NCBI GenBank assembly: GCA_021604785.1
Contig: BQJQ01000008.1
Span: 1 to 34,238 of the forward strand
Direction: 5' to 3'
Length of the DNA: 34,238 nt
DNA from: Phycisphaeraceae bacterium
GTDB taxonomy: Bacteria; Planctomycetota; Phycisphaerae; Phycisphaerales; UBA1924
Shown: piece by piece, positions 22,686-29,427 of the stretch
How the letters are laid out: each line of letters begins with the position of its first letter
Position numbering within the stretch: the stretch's first letter is position 1
The notes under the pieces: model-generated
What the model was told of the DNA's origin: nothing
What the model saw: the letters and a program-made list of their open reading frames with translations, nothing else
The model's database searches: none
Made by a program: the position numbers and the translations under genes

Positions 22686-25600
22686 TCAGCACCCGGCGAG
22701 GAAGGCGTCTACGAAGGCATCCACGTCGTCGATGTTGATCGTGCCGTCGCCGGACAGGTCCGCGCCGGCATCCCCACTCAGGAACATCGTGATGAACGCG
22801 TCGATGTCCGCGGCGTCAGCGTTGTCGTCGCCGGTCAGGTCTGCGGAGCACGAGCCGGTCACCGAGACGTTGTCGATGCGGACGTCGTCACCGGTCGCGT
22901 GGTTGATGCCCAAGCCGCGGAACTGCACGAGGAAGAACTCGTACCCCTCGCCCGCGTCGAACGTGCCGGCAAAGCTCACCTCGGCGGTGGGCGACGCGAT
23001 CGTCTCCTCGAGCAGCAGGTCCGCGACCATCGGGACGGCGCCGTCTGAGCGGGGCGGGTCGCCCTCGGGGCGGGCGAGGAATTCGCCGTGGATGCCCCAG
23101 ACCTGGGCGATGACGCGGTTGTCGTTCAAGCCGCCCTCGGTGTTGGTGAGGTCGAAGCTGAACCGCTGTGTGCCGCGCCGGGCGTAATCGTCGTACGCGA
23201 TCTGCCCGAGCCCAGCGACGCCCCACTGCTGCCCGAGCATGCGGGCGGCCCCGCCCTGCACCTCGCCGTCGCGGGCGAACCACTCGCCCGGGCGGGCGGT
23301 GTCGAACTGCCACCCGGGACCGGCGAGGGGCGCGTCGAACCCGGGGTCGGCGATCATCTCGGCGTATGGCTCGAGATCTACTTTGATCGAACGCTGCACG
23401 CTCGCGGTGGCGCCGAAGGCGTCGTAGACGGTCAGCGTGATCGCGTGCGGGCCCTTGGATTCGAACATCCGGTGCACGACGCGGCCGAAATCGTCGGGTA
23501 TCGTGTCCCCGTCGAAGTCCCACGCGTAGGACGCGATCGCGTCGCCAGCGAGTTCAAGATCGCTCGGCGGGTCCGGGTCGAAGGATGCGCCCGCGTCGAA
23601 GCGGATGATGCCCTCGTCGCCTACAGGTTCGTCATCGAACCACGCGACCGGGTCGTCGTTCGCGCCGGCGTACCCGAACGACGTGTCCTTGATCTCGAAG
23701 TAGTCGGGGAATTTGTCGGGGTCGCCGAAGTTGCGCTGCTTCTTGGACATCGGGTAGGTGTTGTTCGCGATGACCGAGTTCATCAGGCGCGAGCGGGCGT
23801 AGGGCACGGTGCGCTCGTCGAGCCCCTCGCGGGGCAGGCGGATCCCACGCTCGAAACCCTCGATGCGAAGATCGTCGAACGTAAGGCGCTGGGCGGGCCC
23901 GTTCATGCCGATGCCGTGCCCGCGGCCGGCGCCGTTGATGCCCAGGCGAACCGGCACGGGGTCGGACGGGTCACCCAGCACGAACCCGTCGCGGAAGTCG
24001 ATCTGGGTGGAGTACTGCATGAAGACGCCCTCTCCGAAGATATTCCAGAGACGGAAGTCCTCGACGAGCGATCGTTCGCGGTGGTTGTTGTTATCGCAGG
24101 GGCAGACGAAGCCGAGTTGCCCATCGTCGTTGCGCATGTGGTTCCAGAAGATGAGCCCGATCTCGGAGTTGGAGACCTCGAGCCCGCGGAGGCGTTTGAG
24201 CGGGACGTTGGTGACGTCGATCGCCGTGCCGTTGGTGACGATGTACTGATCGTCGGCGGCGAGGTGCGCACGCGGGATGGACCCCTTGTCGCGGTTGTCG
24301 TTGCCGTCGACGCCGTTGAAGATGTCCATGCCGACCATCGCGCTGGAGGCGGCGTTGTCGATCATCTCGACCTGCGCGCCGCCCTGCACCCAGTAGCCCT
24401 CGCCGTTGAAGCCGAAGTCGAACAGGGGCACGCGGGCAGATCCGTCGAACGTGGCGGCGGGGTCGTCGTCGCCGGTCGTCTTGATCGTCAGGTTGTGCTG
24501 CCAGCGTCCGATCTCGTTGCCCGCCTCGGCGACGATGGCCGAGCCGACGACGTCGAACACGACGTTGTCCTCGAGCACACAGTACGAGTCGTGGTGCACG
24601 AGCCCCCACCCGGGCGAGCCCCAGACGGCGTTGCCCCGCGCGACCGCGGGCGGGCACCCCGGAGGGATGCCCCCCGCGCGCGGCAGGTTCCGGTGGAAGT
24701 GGACGGCGTACCGCCCGCGGACGTTCGTGCCCCCGCCGGGCGAGCCGTCGAGGTTGGTGCCCGGGTCGTCGAGCAAGCGGTTTTTGTCCGATCGCCCGAG
24801 GTCGTAGAACGCGGCGTTCTCGATCAACGCATCGGAGGTGTGCATGACCATGACGTGCCCGCGCTGGGCGATCGGAGCGGCGGGGTCCTCGGACCGCACG
24901 ATCACGTTCCGCGTCAGATTCGCAACGTACACGTTCAGGCGCTCGTCGTCGTACCCAGCCGGGCGGGCGTGGTCGTGGAGCAGGCGGGCGCGATTGCCCG
25001 ACGGGATCCCCTCGTTGACGAACGAGACGGTGTCGCCGTTGATGGCGGTGATGGTGAGCACCTCGTCGCGGAAGCGCGAGTTGTCGGCGTCCGAGCCGTT
25101 CGCGTCGTAGCTCGTGCCAGCGAGGACGATCGTGTCGCCGATCGCCCACCCGAGCGGCGTGGTGTCGCCGTCGGTGAGTTCGATGATGAGTTCCCCGTCC
25201 CCGACCAGCGCATCGACGGCGAGCGGCGCGAAGTCGAGCACGTCCGACCCGACCAGCGAGACCCTGCCGTGCGGCACCAGCCCGCGCCCGACCTGCTGCG
25301 GGTCGCGGACCGTGTCGATCGGTCGGCCCGTGCGGATGATCAGTTCGGCCGTCACGCCCGCCTGCACCGGGTCGCCGGCGGACCCGACCTCGATGATGCC
25401 CCCGGGCGAGCTATAGAGCGTGTCCACGATCAGGCGCGTGTCGCGGTCGGTGGCGTAGCGGAGGGTGCCGTCCACGCGGATGACGTCGAGGCGCGCGTCG
25501 AATGCATCATCGACGGTCACCGTGACGCCCTCAGGGATCATCACCGTCGCGTCGTCGGCCGGGGGCATCCCGGACGCCCAGGTCGTGCTGCGCGACCAGT

Positions 25601-25784
25601 CGCCCGTTCGGACGGCGATGTCGGTCGCGGCGCCGACGGGCAGGATGTCGAGCAGCGGCTGGTGGACGTGCGGGTTGGAGCACGCGGGGTCGATGTCGCC
25701 GATCGCCGCGGCGGGCGCGCCGGCGCACCCGGCAAGGAGCAAGAGCAGTCGGACACGGTTCGGCGTGGTCGTGCGGGTTCGCAT
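22686..25784 (-). CDS. Large extracellular G8/PKD protein with dockerin-like tail
   Basis: The 1032-residue protein has an N-terminal signal with a possible lipobox LAGC (Cys20), though cleavage after APAAA is an alternative. A G8-type domain spans about 54-180 (TGDWSRSTTW, PPADDATVMIPEGVTVTVDD). A long parallel-beta-helix-like region follows to about 700 with many Asn/Asp turns (IENAAFYDLGRSDKNRLLDD, AVHFHRNLPRA). A PKD domain (about 712-800, SYAWDFDGD) precedes a jelly-roll-like region. The last 54 residues hold two calcium-binding dockerin-like repeats (ADLTGDDNADAADIDAFI, ADLSGDGTINIDDVDAF) ending AGC. G8 proteins of animals (CEMIP, TMEM2) act on hyaluronan. Here a surface glycan-binding or -cleaving role is inference. 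Confidence 0.85.
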   Translation of the reverse strand: MRTRTTTPNRVRLLLLLAGCAGAPAAAIGDIDPACSNPHVHQPLLDILPVGAATDIAVRTGDWSRSTTWASGMPPADDATVMIPEGVTVTVDDAFDARLDVIRVDGTLRYATDRDTRLIVDTLYSSPGGIIEVGSAGDPVQAGVTAELIIRTGRPIDTVRDPQQVGRGLVPHGRVSLVGSDVLDFAPLAVDALVGDGELIIELTDGDTTPLGWAIGDTIVLAGTSYDANGSDADNSRFRDEVLTITAINGDTVSFVNEGIPSGNRARLLHDHARPAGYDDERLNVYVANLTRNVIVRSEDPAAPIAQRGHVMVMHTSDALIENAAFYDLGRSDKNRLLDDPGTNLDGSPGGGTNVRGRYAVHFHRNLPRAGGIPPGCPPAVARGNAVWGSPGWGLVHHDSYCVLEDNVVFDVVGSAIVAEAGNEIGRWQHNLTIKTTGDDDPAATFDGSARVPLFDFGFNGEGYWVQGGAQVEMIDNAASSAMVGMDIFNGVDGNDNRDKGSIPRAHLAADDQYIVTNGTAIDVTNVPLKRLRGLEVSNSEIGLIFWNHMRNDDGQLGFVCPCDNNNHRERSLVEDFRLWNIFGEGVFMQYSTQIDFRDGFVLGDPSDPVPVRLGINGAGRGHGIGMNGPAQRLTFDDLRIEGFERGIRLPREGLDERTVPYARSRLMNSVIANNTYPMSKKQRNFGDPDKFPDYFEIKDTSFGYAGANDDPVAWFDDEPVGDEGIIRFDAGASFDPDPPSDLELAGDAIASYAWDFDGDTIPDDFGRVVHRMFESKGPHAITLTVYDAFGATASVQRSIKVDLEPYAEMIADPGFDAPLAGPGWQFDTARPGEWFARDGEVQGGAARMLGQQWGVAGLGQIAYDDYARRGTQRFSFDLTNTEGGLNDNRVIAQVWGIHGEFLARPEGDPPRSDGAVPMVADLLLEETIASPTAEVSFAGTFDAGEGYEFFLVQFRGLGINHATGDDVRIDNVSVTGSCSADLTGDDNADAADIDAFITMFLSGDAGADLSGDGTINIDDVDAFVDAFLAGC

Positions 25785-26403
25785 GGGTTGGGAGCCTTGT
25801 GCGCGGGGATCGCCGCCGGTGTGTGCACCGGGTGTGGGGACGCGGTTCCCGGGGCGACTCGGACAGCGCGGCGCGCACCGCGATCTCCGCCGAGTTCACG
25901 CCCGGGAGGGCGGCGGGATGGGTCTGGTGGGCCCTTGTTCGCGGGGCCTGTCGCCGGTCGCACGGGTTGTGCGCCGGCCGTCGCGTGTCACCGGCCGCGG
26001 CGGCACCTGCCGCCCGGGATGCTCCGCGTGACGCACAACTCTGACGAGTGAATCGCTCCGGGGCACGCTGATTTTCGAGGAACCCGTCCCCACCGGCGGG
26101 CCAGACCGCCCGGGTTCACTGGCCGGCACAACACCACCCCCGGCGATGCGGGTGCGGTTTGGGTGCGCCCGGGCACAGCCGAAGAACCCCCAATAATCGG
26201 GGTCAAAACCCCGAATGTGACAGCCGAGCCGCGTGACCACGCCCTGCACTCGCCCGCGGTCAACGGGATGCGATGCCAAGCGTTTCACGCTACGCTCTGC
26301 ACCGCGGCGCCCCGACGATGGCCCGCGAACCAAGCCTCGGCACGGACGCGCCGGGCACACCACGCCTCCCCGCGACAACGGAGTAGAAAGAGGACCCCAC
26401 AAC
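25785..26403. other. 619-bp intergenic region between divergent secreted-protein genes
   Basis: No frame here has a ribosome binding site, a recognisable motif or a signal peptide; the open frames look like high-G+C shadows. The region should hold the promoters of the G8 gene (-) and the 26404 gene (+). I see no convincing TTGACA/TATAAT pair for either. Two things stand out: a hairpin set at 26186-26214, and an A-rich stretch just before 26404 that contains AGAGGA about 10 nt upstream of the ATG. Confidence 0.6.
26186..26214. repeat. Three-arm alternative hairpin (ACCCC / GGGGT / ACCCC)
   Basis: TCGGGGT (26197-26203) pairs perfectly with ACCCCGA (26208-26214) over a CAAA loop. The same GGGGT can instead pair with ACCCC just upstream (26186-26190) over an 8-nt loop. 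The two stems exclude each other, an attenuator-like layout 190 nt before the 26404 start. Confidence 0.45.
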
Positions 26404-27483
26404 ATGAAGTCCATACGTACGGCGGCCGCCCTGGTCGCGATCGCAGCGGCTGTTGCGCCGTGGCCCGCGCTGCGCCCAGCGCCCGAGCAAGCGGCAACGC
26501 TCGACGTTGCCCTGTGGCAGACCAACACGACGACATCCAACACCGCCGTCGAGCAGCTCGCCGGCAGGCTCGTCGCGCACTTCCCGTGCGCCTCGGACCC
26601 GTGGTCCGAGGGAAACCCGAACCACATGAGCTTCGGGCTCGAACAGCCGGGCGGGTGGCAGCGGTTCACCGCCAACTACGTGCGCCACGCGATCGCGGAC
26701 CTCGGGTATCGGCGTGTGTTCTTCCACCTGCCCCTGGGCAAGCCGACCGGGCAGTCGCCCTACGAGGTGCACCTGCGGGAGACCGGGATCGCGGACGAAT
26801 CGCTCGATCAGTGGCACATGGGGCTCGACCAGGTCGACCACCTGCGCCGCACGGGGCAGGGGCACGTGCTCACGGACATGATCGAGGCGTTCGACACGAT
26901 CCACGACGCGGCGCCCGACGTCGAGATCATCGTCTACGTCGGCTCGTACGACAAGGAAGACCTGCACCGGTTCGAGAGCAACCTCGGGTCGCACGCGTTC
27001 GGGCTGTGGCTCGAGTCCCTCGCCCCGTTCCTCGAGCGTCCGTACGTCTCGATCGTGTTCGACAACCTGGTGGGCAAGGACGAGGACCATCCGAACGCCC
27101 GGTTTGCGCAGCTCGCGCGCTGGCACAAGACCGAGCAGGGCGGGTTCGTGGGGGCCGAGGCGCGGTTCCAGAAACAGCACACCTGGCTCAACGACTGGGG
27201 GTTCACCTGCGTCGCCGGCGAGGCGACGTGGCGGATGCAGGCGCACTCGGGGAACATCCCGCTCGCGTGGCACCGCGCCGAGGTCATCCGCATCCTCGAC
27301 GGGCACTCCACGGATCTGGTGTACGCGACGTTCCACGGCGACTGGGTGCAGGCGGCGGCGAACATCACGTGGGAGGGGTGCGTCCCGGCGGTGCAGACTC
27401 CGTACGAGTTCGAGCATTACACGGCCGAGGACCTCGCTGCGGAACTGCTCGAGCGGAGCAAGCGGCACGGGCAGGGCGCGTAA
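26404..27483 (+). CDS. Secreted protein of unknown function
   Basis: The protein is 359 residues from ATG 26404, with AGAGGA about 10 nt upstream. Residues 1-31 form a signal peptide (MKSIRTAAALVAIAAAVAPW, Ala-rich end). The mature protein alternates predicted strands and helices: LGYRRVFFHLPLGKPTG, DVEIIVYVGSY, PYVSIVFDNLVGKDED, GFTCVAGEATW, DLVYATFHGDW. This strand-helix rhythm with acidic or aromatic residues at strand ends suggests a TIM-barrel, perhaps glycoside-hydrolase-like, but no family motif is recognised. There are only two cysteines late in the chain (FTCVAG, EGCVP), and no PEP-CTERM tail. It is divergent from the G8 gene and terminated by a hairpin that overlaps its stop. Confidence 0.8.
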   Translation: MKSIRTAAALVAIAAAVAPWPALRPAPEQAATLDVALWQTNTTTSNTAVEQLAGRLVAHFPCASDPWSEGNPNHMSFGLEQPGGWQRFTANYVRHAIADLGYRRVFFHLPLGKPTGQSPYEVHLRETGIADESLDQWHMGLDQVDHLRRTGQGHVLTDMIEAFDTIHDAAPDVEIIVYVGSYDKEDLHRFESNLGSHAFGLWLESLAPFLERPYVSIVFDNLVGKDEDHPNARFAQLARWHKTEQGGFVGAEARFQKQHTWLNDWGFTCVAGEATWRMQAHSGNIPLAWHRAEVIRILDGHSTDLVYATFHGDWVQAAANITWEGCVPAVQTPYEFEHYTAEDLAAELLERSKRHGQGA

Positions 27484-27502
27484 GCCGCCCGACAGGCGGC
27501 TT
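27482..27502 (+). terminator. Hairpin overlapping the stop codon of the 26404 gene
   Basis: AAGCCGCC/GGCGGCTT is a perfect 8-bp stem with a CGACA loop. It starts within the TAA stop and ends in TT. It is probably a terminator, although the T-run is very short. Confidence 0.55.
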
Positions 27503-27531
27503 GCCCACGCACGGATCAGCCCGGCGTGGGC
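27503..27531 (-). terminator. Second hairpin, overlapping the 3' end of the SMR gene
   Basis: GCCCACGC/GCGTGGGC is a perfect 8-bp stem with a 13-nt loop that spans the SMR stop codon at 27516. Together with the hairpin at 27482 it forms a two-hairpin block between convergent genes. Confidence 0.45.
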
Positions 27532-27887
27532 GCCGCTTCGGAGATCTCGGGGGGCGACTCATCGCCCGCGCCGGGCGACGCAATCTTGAGCCCGATCACG
27601 CCGAGCAGGATGGCGCCGATGCTGGCGACCCGGACGGGCGACATCGGCTCGTCGAGCATGAAGACGCCGAAGAGGACCGTGCCCAGCGTCCCCACGCCGA
27701 CCCAGATGGGGTAGCCAACGCTGACGGGCAGCGTCTTGAGCGCGAGCGTGAGCAGCGAGATCCCGCCGATGACGCCGATGACTGTGAGCACGGTGGGCCA
27801 AAGACGCGTGAACCCGTGCGACTGCTTCATCGAGACGGCGAAGAGGATCTCGAAGAGGGCTGCGAGAGCGAGATAGAGCCATGCCAT
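27516..27887 (-). CDS. sugE: Small multidrug resistance (SMR) family transporter, SugE/Gdx-like
   Basis: The protein is 123 residues from ATG 27887, with AAGGA 8 nt upstream; four transmembrane helices are visible. Features: MAWLYLALAALFEILF with the essential Glu13, SMKQSHGFTRLWP, KTLPVSVGYPIWVGVGTLGT (the signature helix 3) and ASIGAILLGVIGLKIAS. The KTLPV...IW pattern resembles SugE/Gdx exporters, which expel guanidinium or quaternary ammonium ions, more than EmrE. A 20-residue acidic/Pro tail is extra. Gdx genes often follow a guanidine riboswitch; none is recognisable upstream. SMR pumps act as antiparallel dimers, and one gene can suffice. Confidence 0.88.
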   Translation of the reverse strand: MAWLYLALAALFEILFAVSMKQSHGFTRLWPTVLTVIGVIGGISLLTLALKTLPVSVGYPIWVGVGTLGTVLFGVFMLDEPMSPVRVASIGAILLGVIGLKIASPGAGDESPPEISEAAPTPG

Positions 27888-27996
27888 GGCGGGCGTCCTT
27901 GATATGGGTGGCCGGCCACCGCGGTGCTGTGCCCACGCCGACCGATCGGCAGCGCGGTGTCCCGGGCGGGGCAACAGCCCGGCCCCAGAACGAACA

Positions 27997-28036
27997 ACCC
28001 CGCTCCCGAGCAGCACAGCGCGGCTCCGAGCGGGGT
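27997..28036 (-). terminator. Intrinsic terminator of tRNA-Gly
   Basis: On the minus strand, a 9-bp stem ACCCCGCTC/GAGCGGGGT plus an inner 4-bp extension (GAGC/GCTC) begins 10 nt after the tRNA. It is followed by TGTTCGTTCT. Position, stem strength and the T-rich tail fit a Rho-independent terminator. Confidence 0.75.
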
Positions 28037-28046
28037 CATGCGAAAG

Positions 28047-28118
28047 AGCGGGTGATCGGAGTCGAACCGACGACATTCAGCTTGGGAAGCTGACGTTCTA
28101 CCACTGAACTACACCCGC
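28047..28118 (-). tRNA. tRNA-Gly (anticodon CCC)
   Basis: Read on the minus strand the 72-nt gene folds into a cloverleaf. The acceptor stem is GCGGGTG/CACCCGC with discriminator T. The D arm is GTTCAGTGGTAGAAC. The anticodon stem is TCAGC/GCTGA with loop TTCCCAA (anticodon CCC, reading GGG). The variable region is ATGTC. The T arm is GTCGG TTCGACT CCGAT, with one G-T pair. CCA is not encoded. It is followed by a strong terminator and preceded by a TAGAAT hexamer. Confidence 0.95.
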
Positions 28119-28134
28119 GTCATCGAGTTGCCGG

Positions 28135-28165
28135 GCACACACCAGGCCGAGGGCTCGGCGTGTGC
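28135..28165. repeat. Inverted repeat upstream of tRNA-Gly
   Basis: GCACAC/GTGTGC (28135-28140, 28160-28165) encloses GCCGA/TCGGC with a GGGC loop and a 5-nt bulge. It lies between the candidate tRNA -10 and the tRNA 5' end, in the leader that RNase P would remove. It could also end the transcript of the 28261 gene. Confidence 0.45.
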
Positions 28166-28172
28166 TGGGTGG

Positions 28173-28178
28173 ATTCTA
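28173..28178 (-). promoter_or_regulatory. Putative -10 element (TAGAAT) for tRNA-Gly
   Basis: TAGAAT on the minus strand is one base from TATAAT and lies 54 nt before the tRNA 5' end. No clear -35 is present. Confidence 0.4.
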
Positions 28179-28260
28179 TCCCGACGCCCGAACCGGGGCG
28201 AGACCATCCCCGCCAAGTGCGATGAGGACGCCCGCGGACCTCGCATGGCGTGGATATGGC

Positions 28261-28485
28261 TCAATTCGCAGCCGACGGCCCCGTCTTGTGGTTCAACGAC
28301 GCCGCGAGTTCGATCGCGTCCGACCGCGTCGGGCACGCCCGCCACGCGGCCCACCCGGACGACGCGAGCCGCCGCCACACGAACCACTGCCCACCGTCGT
28401 CCGCTTCGGCCCGGAACGGGTCGCGTCGGTCGTCACCGGCATCCGCCGCGTCGTGCGCCGTTGCCCTTCTGGTCTGCTCTTGCAT
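28261..28485 (-). CDS. Small Trp-rich hypothetical protein downstream of the bat operon
   Basis: The 74-residue protein starts at ATG 28485, set by a perfect AAGGAGG (28493-28499 on the plus strand as CCTCCTT) 7 nt upstream. The first ~30 residues are Asp/Arg-rich and probably disordered (TAHDAADAGDDRRDPFRAEA). Then follows a compact part GGQWFVWRRLASSGWAAWRA with four tryptophans, and CPTRSDAIELAASLNHKTG. There is no signal peptide or membrane helix. I recognise no family. It lies 114 bp after batE on the same strand and may be the last gene of that transcript. The ribosome binding site makes coding likely. Confidence 0.7.
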   Translation of the reverse strand: MQEQTRRATAHDAADAGDDRRDPFRAEADDGGQWFVWRRLASSGWAAWRACPTRSDAIELAASLNHKTGPSAAN

Positions 28486-28599
28486 GTCGCGGCCTCCTTG
28501 CGTCGTGCCCAGCAACGCGTGCCGCCCTCTCCTCCCGGACACCCCAGCCTACCCGCACCCGCGGGTCCGGCACAAGACCACGTTCGGGGGGCGGCTGAG

Positions 28600-29427
28600 T
28601 CAGACGATCTCGAGCGCCGAATCGACGATCCACGCCTCTCGGCCGTCCGCGAGCCGGATTTGCACCCACCCATCCTGGTGGGTCAGCACCACAACTTCCA
28701 CGCCCGGCGACAACCGCTGCTCGAACGACTCGGGGTAGACAGCCTCGCTCGGGCCCGCGCGAGCGACGGCGGACGCATCCACGACCACCCCCCGCCGCAC
28801 CGTCCGCGTCACCTCGCGCTCGGCGACGAGCGAGCCAAACGCGACGACCGCGACCAGCGCCAGCAGCACCGACCACACCCGCCCGATCCGCACGTCGGTC
28901 AACAGGCGCGCAAACGCAACGCCCCAGAACGCGAGGAATGCGCCCGCGGCAACGCCGAACATCACGCCCCGCGGCACGCGCCCGCGCCACCAGAAGACCG
29001 CCGACATCGAACGCTCGTGCACGCCCGGTGCCACCGCCGTCGCGACGCGAGAGCGCGCGTGGGCCAGGCTTGCGCGCGTGCGCTCGTCCGTCGGGTCCAG
29101 CCGCTCGGCGCGCAGGTAGCTCGCGATCGCCCTTCCGGGCGAACCCGCGAGCAGGTGGGCGTTGCCCGCCGCCCGGTGCAGTTCGACCGAGTCGATCGCG
29201 TGCGTTTGGATCAGGCGGTCGTACCGGGCGGCGGCCTCGGCGTAGAGGTCCTGGGCGAGCACCGGGTCCGCATCGGCGGCGCGGACGGCGTCCTCCATCG
29301 TTTGCTCGGCCCCTGCGAGGAGGTCCGCGGCGCTCGCGGGTTCCTGCGCGCGGGCCGGTGCCGAGGCAACCATCACCACGCCGAAACAGGCAAGCAGGAA
29401 CATCCGGATGACCACGCTTGTGCGCAT
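28600..29427 (-). CDS. batE: BatE-like TPR/SH3b membrane protein
   Basis: The protein is 275 residues from ATG 29427, overlapping the batD stop (TGATG); a GTG one codon earlier is possible. The signal peptide covers about 1-28 (ending APARAQ). TPR-type helices run over about 35-125 (YAEAAARYDRLIQTHAIDS, LHRAAGNAHLLAG, AIASYLRAERLDPTDERTRA). Two transmembrane helices lie around 145-200. A C-terminal SH3b domain has ARAGPSEAVYPES and HQDGWVQIRLADGREAWI. TPR plus SH3b is the standard BatE layout. With BatA-D it forms the Bacteroides aerotolerance-type envelope complex, whose biochemical role is unclear. Confidence 0.85.
   Translation of the reverse strand: MRTSVVIRMFLLACFGVVMVASAPARAQEPASAADLLAGAEQTMEDAVRAADADPVLAQDLYAEAAARYDRLIQTHAIDSVELHRAAGNAHLLAGSPGRAIASYLRAERLDPTDERTRASLAHARSRVATAVAPGVHERSMSAVFWWRGRVPRGVMFGVAAGAFLAFWGVAFARLLTDVRIGRVWSVLLALVAVVAFGSLVAEREVTRTVRRGVVVDASAVARAGPSEAVYPESFEQRLSPGVEVVVLTHQDGWVQIRLADGREAWIVDSALEIV

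Noticed and set aside
23088-26051. Plus-strand open frame of 987 codons opposite the G8 protein.
   Set aside because: The minus-strand frame has a signal peptide, domain motifs and calcium repeats. The plus frame is Val/Asp/Arg-rich with no domain and no ribosome binding site.
27888-27996. Possible guanidine riboswitch upstream of the SMR gene.
   Set aside because: Gdx genes are often riboswitch-controlled, so I looked for the conserved ykkC or paired ACGR-loop hairpin elements. None is recognisable in this 109-bp leader.
27827-28039. 70-codon minus-strand frame beginning inside the tRNA terminator and overlapping the start of sugE.
   Set aside because: Its start lies in the terminator hairpin, it overlaps the well-supported SMR start, and no ribosome binding site is present.
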